Shown in pieces: positions 1-5,339 of a stretch of DNA of 12,485 bases. The position numbers were made by a program, and so were the translations under genes. How positions within the stretch are numbered: position 1 is the first letter of the stretch; each line of letters opens with the position of its first letter. The notes under the pieces were generated by a model. It searched no databases and had not been told where the DNA came from. It was given only the letters and a program-made list of their open reading frames with translations. The stretch covers positions 1 to 12,485 of the forward strand of contig JBECLA010000028.1 in NCBI GenBank assembly GCA_040235565.1. The letters run 5' to 3'. Origin of the DNA: JAHEIJ01 sp040235565 (lineage in GTDB: Bacteria > Pseudomonadota > Gammaproteobacteria > UBA6429 > Thiohalophilaceae).

Positions 1-15
1 TCTTAGCCGGCAACA

Positions 16-1125
16 TTACAGGTATTTCTGGCCGAACAGCCATTCCAGCCGGAATAACACCGACACTTCGTCATCCCAATCATTGATCTTGCGCCACCAT
101 ACCTGGGGACGGATTTCGAAGAACAGCCAGTCCTTGTGCAGGTTCTGGCGATAACGGATTACGGCGAGGTAATCGGTCATAAACCAGGTAGGCTGGGTTT
201 GACCATAGATACCAATCTGGTAGGAAATTTTACGCTTGGGGCTCAAGGTCTGAAACAGGGTAAAAACTTCACTCAGCGCGAAATAGTTGGTTTCCTCCGT
301 CCAGCGGGCAAAACTCGTGGCACGAAACAGAAAATCCTCACCGAGTGGCCGATCAAAATCAAACGTGGTATCTGAGCCGAAACCACTATCGTCGAACCAG
401 TAAATATTTTCGTTTACCCGCATTTGCCAACGCTTCAGTGGAAATAGGTTGGTAAAGCTTAATTTGGCAAATGGCTCGAGAGGAAAATTGAATCTCACGC
501 CGATTGAGGGGCGGATTAACCAGCCTTTTCTTTCCCGCTCGCGCTCAACCGATGCATATACGTCACTTTCCTGCACCGCAGCAGCCGGGGATTCATCCAC
601 TGTCCGTTCAATGGGATCCTGTTTTTCAATGGGATCGGTATCGAATAATAATTTGAACCGCCTCTTTGTCCCCGGTAAATCCACCCTGGCACGCAGGTTT
701 GCCCCGTAACTCATCTCCCCCGGTTCTTCTTCATACAGTGCATCCGCCGACAACTGTATATAACTGCCAGTGGTGTATTTATACAACGCTTCATCAGCGA
801 AAAACTTGTCAACACTGGTTATCAACCACTCAACTTGTCTCGAGACATACTTGTGCGGATCATCCAGCACACTCAACATCGTCCTTTGTTCTTCTGTTTG
901 ATCATCCGTGTCCTCTTCCGGTAAGGCATCTGCCATTTCGGGGTCATTCGCCTGCTCCTCACTATCTGAACTTGCACTTTCCTCTCCGACCGCATCTGTT
1001 GCTGTTGTCGTTACTGTCCCGTCGGAATTTAATGTGTCATTATCCTGAATGGCTTCAGACGCATACACCTCCATTGCCACCAGGGCAATAAACCAGATCA
1101 GCAGTAAGCGAAAGTAAGACAACAT
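16..1125 (-). CDS. Secreted protein with acidic linker and probable outer-membrane beta-barrel, unnamed family
   Basis: This 369-residue protein belongs to no family I can name. Residues 1-23 form a signal peptide (hydrophobic core, probable cleavage after VYA). Residues 24-80 are a low-complexity acidic linker almost free of Lys and Arg. A short segment near 88-112 (DDPHKYVSRQVEWL onward) may be helical. From about 115 to the end the protein shows alternating polar and aromatic strands rich in Tyr, Trp and Phe, and it ends in LFRLEWLFGQKYL, which resembles an outer-membrane beta-signal. I infer a beta-barrel or barrel-like envelope protein; a soluble periplasmic beta-protein is the alternative. 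I chose the ATG at 1125 over a TTG one codon upstream because the ATG overlaps the antiporter stop codon (TGATG), which points to translational coupling. Function is unknown; the coupling suggests co-expression with the antiporter. Confidence 0.75.
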   Translation of the reverse strand: MLSYFRLLLIWFIALVAMEVYASEAIQDNDTLNSDGTVTTTATDAVGEESASSDSEEQANDPEMADALPEEDTDDQTEEQRTMLSVLDDPHKYVSRQVEWLITSVDKFFADEALYKYTTGSYIQLSADALYEEEPGEMSYGANLRARVDLPGTKRRFKLLFDTDPIEKQDPIERTVDESPAAAVQESDVYASVERERERKGWLIRPSIGVRFNFPLEPFAKLSFTNLFPLKRWQMRVNENIYWFDDSGFGSDTTFDFDRPLGEDFLFRATSFARWTEETNYFALSEVFTLFQTLSPKRKISYQIGIYGQTQPTWFMTDYLAVIRYRQNLHKDWLFFEIRPQVWWRKINDWDDEVSVLFRLEWLFGQKYL

Positions 1126-2579
1126 CAAATCGTGGTTCTTTTTGGCTTGTTATTACATAAAGCATGCTTTAACAGGGGGGGTGTCAGCAAGGTGGTGACA
1201 ATCACCATCAACACCAGGGCGGAAAACAGCTCGTCACTGAACACTCCCAGGCTCTTGCCGATAGAGGCAAATACCAGACCCACCTCCCCCCGCGGCATCA
1301 TACCAACCCCGATAGCCAGTCGATTCGTGCGTCGTTCGGCGCCAATGCCGCTCAACAGTTTGCCAATAATCGCCGCCAGAATTAAGCCGAAGGCCATCAG
1401 CACGACATGCATGTCAAAAAAACTTTCCAGTTTTACCTGGATACCCATCAATACGAAAAAGATGGGGACCAGGATTACTTCCAGCGGAGCAATCAGATCG
1501 CGAATCGAATACTGGTGCTCATCAATCTTGCCCCAGTGATGAAAATAGGCGTCATGCAATATCACCCCGGCGGCAAAGGCACCGACGATCGTCGCCAGCC
1601 CGACCAGGTTGGCAAACCAGGCCAGGACCATGACGAACAAAAAGGAAATAAACATTTTGGCTTCGATGATATCCAGGTGTCTGACCATATTAATGGTATG
1701 ACGCAGAAACATCGGCCCGATGGCAAAGGCCACCACCAGGAACAGCGATGCCAGTAACATCACCATGGCCGCATGCCAGGGATCGAACACACCCGAGACG
1801 ATAATACCGGACACAATCGCCAGCATCACCAGTCCCAGAATATCATCCAGTACCGCCGCCCCCAGAATCACGCGCGCTTCATGACTGTGCGATTGTCCCA
1901 GGTCACGCAACACCCGCGCGGTGATGCCGACACTGGTTGCTCCCAGGGTGGCGGCGACAAACAGATCCACATTGATGGACAGTTCCGGCATTAACAGCCG
2001 CGCCATCACAAACCCGAGAATAAATGGCATGACCACCCCGATGCCGGCCACACGCAACGAGGGTCCGCCAACCTGACGCAGTTCAGCCAGGCTGGTTCCA
2101 AGGCCGATCAGGAACAGCATGAATATCACGCCATAGCGGGAAAACACATCTACCGTATGTGCAATCTGGGTCAGGGCGGCACCACCCGGACCATGCAAGA
2201 TAGCCAGGATGGCCGGGGCCCGTTCATTACCCAGGGTTTCAATGGCGGCTTGTTCGATGGGCTCTCCGGACAAGGTGAGATCGACCATTTCAAAAACCGC
2301 CGGTCCTTGACGCAGCACCTCGATAAAATCGATTCCCAGCCAGAACCCAAGATTGCCCAGCAGGATCCCCATCAACAGTTCACCCAGCACGGAGGGCTGA
2401 TTCATTTTTCTGGCCGCGAAGCGACCGATGACGGCAAAAAACAGGATCCCGGTTACGCCCAGTATCACGGGAGCAATGGGATCAGCGTGTCCGGCGGTCT
2501 GCGCAAGTACCCAACCACTGGCGACCAGCAGGCCGAGGCCTACAAGCAGACGACGGCGTGATGTCTTGCCCCCTGGCAT
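1125..2579 (-). CDS. Cation:proton antiporter, CPA2 (Kef/NapA-like) family
   Basis: This 484-residue inner-membrane protein probably exchanges Na+ or K+ for protons. It is strongly hydrophobic, with about 12-13 predicted membrane segments including an N-terminal one at 10-30. The signature AAVLDDILGL at 221-230 holds the paired aspartates D225 and D226 that in this family bind ion and proton. GAFAAGVILHDA near 333-344 and MMPRGEVGLVFASIG near 437-451 are also typical. No C-terminal TrkA_N (RCK) domain is present, so it resembles NapA/GerN-like exchangers more than full KefB/KefC. A roughly 55-residue segment (about 82-137) lies between early helices and is longer than in compact family members. 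An AGGA ribosome-binding site lies 9 bases before the ATG. Its stop overlaps the start of the next minus-strand gene. The transported cation cannot be told from sequence. Confidence 0.92.
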   Translation of the reverse strand: MPGGKTSRRRLLVGLGLLVASGWVLAQTAGHADPIAPVILGVTGILFFAVIGRFAARKMNQPSVLGELLMGILLGNLGFWLGIDFIEVLRQGPAVFEMVDLTLSGEPIEQAAIETLGNERAPAILAILHGPGGAALTQIAHTVDVFSRYGVIFMLFLIGLGTSLAELRQVGGPSLRVAGIGVVMPFILGFVMARLLMPELSINVDLFVAATLGATSVGITARVLRDLGQSHSHEARVILGAAVLDDILGLVMLAIVSGIIVSGVFDPWHAAMVMLLASLFLVVAFAIGPMFLRHTINMVRHLDIIEAKMFISFLFVMVLAWFANLVGLATIVGAFAAGVILHDAYFHHWGKIDEHQYSIRDLIAPLEVILVPIFFVLMGIQVKLESFFDMHVVLMAFGLILAAIIGKLLSGIGAERRTNRLAIGVGMMPRGEVGLVFASIGKSLGVFSDELFSALVLMVIVTTLLTPPLLKHALCNNKPKRTTI

Positions 2580-2755
2580 AAAGCGTTGTCCTGTTGTCGT
2601 TATATAAGCCGTATGGTCGGCTTTTGGTGCTTCTCATACCTTATATAATAGGCTAATAGCGTATGGGATGGACTGATGATTCATTAGCAGGCGCGGCCAA
2701 CGTGCCTGGCACCGACGACACAACCTGGCATAGTCACCAATGCGCCTGCGCTTGT
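2580..2755 (-). promoter_or_regulatory. Intergenic region before the antiporter gene, with AT-rich promoter candidates
   Basis: This 176-base gap separates the antiporter start from the stop of the metal exporter. On the minus strand a Shine-Dalgarno AGGA lies at 2592-2589. Two AT-rich blocks stand out from the GC-rich surroundings: TTATATAA at 2600-2607 and TTATATAATA at 2641-2650. The second reads TATTAT on the minus strand (2650-2645) and could be a -10 element, but no convincing -35 accompanies either block. No T-tailed hairpin ends the upstream gene, so read-through from the exporter is possible. I see no gene here. Confidence 0.3.
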
Positions 2756-3646
2756 TTAGCGGCTGGCAGGGGCATGCGTAGCTTCATCAACGCAATGCGC
2801 CGGTTCTACCTGGATGGTGGAGTGATGAATGTGAAACTGCTCGGCCAGTACTGTTTTGACACGTTGTAATACCTGGGTCGAGTCGGTATCCGCATCTACA
2901 TTGACATGCAGGGTCAGGAGCGGATGTTCGGGTGTCAATGACCAGACGTGCACATGATGCACGTCCCGCACACAGGGGATGGCATCGATCAGCGCAGTTT
3001 GTAATCTTTCCACATCCACATCCTGTGGTGTGCCTTCCAGCAGGATATGGGTGGATTCTTTTACCACCATCCAGGCACTGCGCAAGATCAACACGGCAAC
3101 AAACACTGACAGGATGGGATCGACTGCCATCCAGCCGGTACCCAGAATGATCACTGCGGCAGTGATCGCCGCGACGGATCCCAGCAGGTCACCCAGGACA
3201 TGTAACAATGCTGCCCGCACATTGAGGTTCTGTTTCCCCGCCCCGTGCAAAAGATAAAACGCCAACAGATTCACGCCCAGACCCAGTGCGGCAATGACCA
3301 GCATGATATCGCCCATGACCTGAACCGGCTCCAGTAAACGCTGTACCGCTTCATAGGTAATCCAGCCGACGAGAAAAATAAAAAACACCCCGTTGCTGAA
3401 TGCGGCAAGAATCTGCACACGATGGTAGCCATAGGAACGCAAGGTATCGGCCGGTTTACGCGCCATGCGGGCGGCAAACCAGGCAAGGAACAGGGACACC
3501 GTATCTGTGAGCATATGTCCGGCATCTGCCAGCAACGCCAGGGAACCCGACAACAGGCCACCGATCACTTCTGCCAGCATGAATCCGCCGGTCAGGGTCA
3601 GGGTCAGAAATAAACGACGTTCGGTTGATGTGGCGTGCTGATGAAT
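2756..3646 (-). CDS. Cation diffusion facilitator (CzcD-like Zn/Co/Cd exporter) with apparent ATT start
   Basis: Inner-membrane H+-coupled exporter of divalent metal, most likely zinc. Numbered from the ATG at 3580, the membrane domain carries ADAGHMLTD with H22 and D26 and LLHVLGD with H127 and D131: the two HxxxD pairs of the zinc-type transport site. The C-terminal cytoplasmic domain (about 200-274) holds a His-rich motif, VRDVHHVHVWSLTPEHPLL, typical of CDF dimer domains. The ATG at 3580 would cut helix 1 in half. The frame stays open upstream to a TGA at 3685-3683, and the codons before 3580 encode HQHATSTERRLFLTLTLTGG then F, which matches the usual CDF N-terminus. No ATG, GTG or TTG lies in that stretch. 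An ATT at 3646-3644 with AGG nine bases upstream is the best start and gives 296 residues. Family assignment is firm; the start is inferred. Confidence 0.9.
   Translation of the reverse strand: MHQHATSTERRLFLTLTLTGGFMLAEVIGGLLSGSLALLADAGHMLTDTVSLFLAWFAARMARKPADTLRSYGYHRVQILAAFSNGVFFIFLVGWITYEAVQRLLEPVQVMGDIMLVIAALGLGVNLLAFYLLHGAGKQNLNVRAALLHVLGDLLGSVAAITAAVIILGTGWMAVDPILSVFVAVLILRSAWMVVKESTHILLEGTPQDVDVERLQTALIDAIPCVRDVHHVHVWSLTPEHPLLTLHVNVDADTDSTQVLQRVKTVLAEQFHIHHSTIQVEPAHCVDEATHAPASR
3591..3608. repeat. Three tandem copies of a hexamer inside the exporter gene
   Basis: GTCAGG, GTCAGG and GTCAGA follow one another. On the minus strand they encode Leu-Thr three times inside the first membrane helix of the CDF exporter. 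The unit is a multiple of three, so slippage would add or remove two residues without a frameshift. It may be chance. Confidence 0.5.
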
Positions 3647-3672
3647 CGCTCTGTACCTGTCACTCGTGAAAA

Positions 3673-3686
3673 ATGATCTGGATCAA
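3673..3686 (+). promoter_or_regulatory. Putative FNR/ANR binding site
   Basis: The sequence ATGATCTGGATCAA matches the FNR-family consensus TTGAT-N4-ATCAA at 9 of 10 defined positions; only the first base differs. It sits between the divergent metal exporter and the hyp operon. FNR is the [4Fe-4S] oxygen sensor that activates hydrogenase maturation genes under anoxia in Escherichia coli, so a role in activating hyp is plausible. Its centre (3679.5) lies about 82 bases before the start predicted from a weak -10 (TATACA, 3750-3755), a distance seen at class I sites. It also lies only 27 bases before the inferred exporter start, where it could repress. Target direction is uncertain. Confidence 0.55.
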
Positions 3687-3784
3687 CTCCGGGCTTCAGT
3701 AATTAATGCATTCATCCCCGTTGCCGAACGGGTGCATTAGACTTACCACTATACACGGAGCGCATGCTATTACCACGTCGTTTA

Positions 3785-3830
3785 TGTGGCTTTATGCGAA
3801 CCGGCCACAACGATGATGCCGCTGGCCGGT
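3785..3830 (+). promoter_or_regulatory. Competing inverted repeats upstream of hypC (possible leader RNA switch)
   Basis: Stem 1 pairs TGTGGC (3785-3790) with GCCACA (3804-3809) across a 13-base loop. Stem 2 pairs ACCGGCCA (3800-3807) with TGGCCGGT (3823-3830), eight perfect pairs across 15 bases. The two share 3804-3807, so they cannot form together. No T-run follows stem 2, so it is not a classical intrinsic terminator. If transcription starts upstream (for example near 3762), this would be part of a long hyp leader. It may instead be a protein-binding DNA element. It matches no riboswitch class I know. Confidence 0.35.
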
Positions 3831-3844
3831 ACCACACAGTTTAT

Positions 3845-3858
3845 CCTGATTTATCAGG
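3845..3858. promoter_or_regulatory. Perfect 14-base palindrome abutting the hyp promoter (operator candidate)
   Basis: CCTGATTTATCAGG has perfect six-base arms around a TT centre. Its right end directly touches the -35 hexamer TTGACG, and its centre lies about 42 bases upstream of the start predicted from promoter P1. That is the usual position for a class II activator. The spacing between its TGAT and ATCA half-sites is two bases, not the four of FNR, so a different dimeric regulator is implied. Which one is not known. Confidence 0.4.
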
Positions 3859-3887
3859 TTGACGCTCTCTGGTGAGCGGTGTTTACT
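3859..3887 (+). promoter_or_regulatory. Sigma-70-like promoter P1 for the hyp operon
   Basis: TTGACG (3859-3864, five of six consensus bases) is separated by 17 bases from TTTACT (3882-3887, four of six). Predicted transcription starts near 3894 and leaves a leader of about 31 bases before hypC. A short inverted repeat, CGCTC/GAGCG (3863-3867 and 3874-3878), lies inside the promoter. Confidence 0.5.
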
Positions 3888-3910
3888 TAATGGACTACGG
3901 ATACTATAAC
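3882..3910 (+). promoter_or_regulatory. Overlapping sigma-70-like promoter P2 for the hyp operon
   Basis: TTTACT (3882-3887) can also act as a -35, 17 bases before TATAAC (3905-3910), which matches five of six -10 bases. Start would fall near 3917, only about 8 bases before the hypC ATG, leaving almost no leader and no Shine-Dalgarno. P1 and P2 share one hexamer, so they would exclude each other. Confidence 0.35.
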
Positions 3911-3924
3911 GGATCGAATTGCTT

Positions 3925-4167
3925 ATGTGTCTCGCCATTCCAATGCAGATTGTTGAAATCAACGGCTATATGGCACGCTGCCACGCCAAAGGCATAGAGC
4001 GTGATATCAGTTTATTCATGTTACAGGACGAGACACTGCAACCGGATGATTACATCATGGTCCATGTAGGATACGCCATCCAGAAAGTGACCGAAGAGGA
4101 AGCGCGTTCCGCCTGGCAACTCTATGATGAAGTGCTGGCCCAGGAAATGGGTGAGGCCAATGCATGA
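3925..4167 (+). CDS. hypC: Hydrogenase maturation chaperone HypC (HypC/HybG/HupF family)
   Basis: This 80-residue protein carries the Fe(CN)2CO unit together with HypD and delivers it to the hydrogenase large-subunit precursor. It begins MCLAIPMQIVEI; Cys2, exposed after Met removal, is the essential iron and HypD ligand of the family. The second family motif, VHVGYAIQKV, lies at 46-55 with H47. Length fits the family. A TTG two codons upstream would keep the frame open, but the conserved N-terminal Met-Cys fixes the start at 3925. A weak GGA sits at 3911-3913. It is the first gene of the hyp operon, and its last 8 bases overlap hypA. Confidence 0.97.
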   Translation: MCLAIPMQIVEINGYMARCHAKGIERDISLFMLQDETLQPDDYIMVHVGYAIQKVTEEEARSAWQLYDEVLAQEMGEANA

Positions 4168-4528
4168 ATTTGCCGTGTGCCGGGATATGCTGCAGCAAAT
4201 CGAAACGATTGCTGTGGACGAACAGGCCACCGCGGTGGAAGCTATCACGGTGCGCATCGGCCCCTTGTCGGGTATCGAGGCACATTTACTGAGTCAGGCG
4301 TTTCCCCTTGCGGCTGCCGGTACGGTGGCGGAAAACGCCGAACTGATTATTGAAGCACTGCCAATTAAAGTGAAGTGCCAGACGTGTGGTGCGGAGACCG
4401 AAGCCAGAGCGAACCGCCTGATATGCGGCCAGTGTGGTGACTATCACACCCGTCTGCTCAGCGGTGATGAAATGCTGCTGGCCAGTCTCGAATTGCTGAA
4501 AGAACCCCGGGAGGCGATCAATGTGTGA
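4160..4528 (+). CDS. hypA: Hydrogenase nickel-insertion protein HypA
   Basis: This 122-residue nickel metallochaperone acts with HypB to insert nickel into the hydrogenase large subunit after iron-site assembly. The start MHE gives the His2-Glu3 nickel-binding N-terminus, which decides the start at 4160. The zinc-ribbon domain has two CxxC motifs, C73/C76 (CQTC) and C89/C92 (CGQC). Length is normal for the family. A GAGG lies three bases before the start inside the hypC coding end. The gene overlaps hypC by 8 bases and hypB by 8 bases, so the three are probably translationally coupled. Confidence 0.97.
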   Translation: MHEFAVCRDMLQQIETIAVDEQATAVEAITVRIGPLSGIEAHLLSQAFPLAAAGTVAENAELIIEALPIKVKCQTCGAETEARANRLICGQCGDYHTRLLSGDEMLLASLELLKEPREAINV

Positions 4529-5339
4529 CACTTGTGGTTGTAATATTACGCATGCCAATCAGCATCTGGTCAAACCCGGCGGCAAGCTCTCCCGCGTTGA
4601 GGATGGTCGCGAAGCGGTCACGGTCCTGAAAAATCTGTTATCCGAAAACGATCACATTGCCGCCCATAACCGCGAACACTTTGACCGCCATGGCGTGCTG
4701 GCCGTTAACCTGATGTCCTCCCCCGGTTCCGGCAAAACCGCGTTGCTGGAAGCCAGCGTTGAATTGCTGGCGGACAAATTCAACATCGCCGTGATCGAAG
4801 GCGATCTGGAAACCGAGAATGATGCCGAGCGCATCCGGGCGCGCGGTATTCCGGCCATTCAAATCAGTACCGGTAGTGCCTGTCATCTGGATGCCCATAT
4901 GGTGCATGACGCCGTGCATCAATTGTCACTGGATGGACTTGATATCCTGTTTATCGAAAACGTCGGCAACCTGGTGTGTCCCGCCAGCTTTGATCTCGGC
5001 CATCATCTGAATGTCACCCTGTTATCCACTACGGAAGGTGATGACAAACCGGCCAAATACCCGGTGATGTTCCGTGCCGCGGACTTGATGCTGTTAACCA
5101 AGGCCGATCTGTTACCGTTGCTGGATGACTTCGATCCGTCCCGTGCCGAAACATGCCTGCGTAACCTCGCCAACACGGCGCCGGTGATTACCCTGTCGGC
5201 CAAAACCGGCCAAGGCCTGGAAGCCTGGACCGACTGGCTGGCACAGGAACTCGCGGCCCACCGCGAACGGGTACAAAGCGGCGCCACCCGGCGCCCGGCC
5301 GTCCAGCCGGATGGAATCGAGTTGCACGCCCATGGCTAA
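4521..5339 (+). CDS. hypB: Hydrogenase nickel-incorporation GTPase HypB
   Basis: This 272-residue GTPase drives nickel transfer to the hydrogenase large subunit with HypA. The N-terminus MCDTCGCN resembles the high-affinity metal motif of Escherichia coli HypB. The G-domain shows Walker A SSPGSGKT (66-73), EGDLETENDAERI (93-105) and TKAD (203-206) as the guanine-specificity motif. C121 and H122 in STGSACHLD form the G-domain metal site that controls dimerisation in the family, and C153 in ENVGNLVCP is also conserved. There is no His-rich nickel-storage stretch between the N-terminal motif and the G-domain, unlike HypB of rhizobia. A strong GGGAGG (4509-4514) lies six bases before the ATG. Confidence 0.97.
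   Translation: MCDTCGCNITHANQHLVKPGGKLSRVEDGREAVTVLKNLLSENDHIAAHNREHFDRHGVLAVNLMSSPGSGKTALLEASVELLADKFNIAVIEGDLETENDAERIRARGIPAIQISTGSACHLDAHMVHDAVHQLSLDGLDILFIENVGNLVCPASFDLGHHLNVTLLSTTEGDDKPAKYPVMFRAADLMLLTKADLLPLLDDFDPSRAETCLRNLANTAPVITLSAKTGQGLEAWTDWLAQELAAHRERVQSGATRRPAVQPDGIELHAHG

Noticed and set aside
136..1091. Plus-strand open frames opposite the barrel-like protein gene
   Set aside because: Low-complexity translations with no family features; they lie antisense to a better-supported gene with a signal peptide and coupled start.
1132..2561. Plus-strand open frames across the antiporter gene
   Set aside because: They mirror the codons of a clear CPA2 antiporter on the other strand and have no recognisable domains.
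2702..2730. GTGCCTGGCAC palindrome and a second CCTGGCA as a terminator for the exporter
   Set aside because: The palindrome leaves no usable loop, no T-run follows on either strand, and the repeats are too short to mean much.
2663..2869. Plus-strand 68-residue frame in the gap after the exporter
   Set aside because: Half of it is antisense to the exporter's C-terminus, and there is no ribosome-binding site or recognisable motif.
3683..3715. Ten-codon minus-strand frame (MNALITEARS) upstream of the exporter as a leader peptide
   Set aside because: No ribosome-binding site, no regulatory residue run, and it overlaps the FNR-like site; chance is a sufficient explanation.
3785..3837. Sigma-54 promoter for hyp
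   Set aside because: The GG-N10-GC pattern with TGGCAC/TTGC context is not met anywhere between 3647 and 3924.
3919..3924. TTG start two codons before hypC
   Set aside because: HypC function needs Cys at position 2 after Met removal, which only the ATG at 3925 provides.
4638..4922. Minus-strand frame inside hypB
   Set aside because: Antisense shadow of conserved GTPase codons; no independent support.
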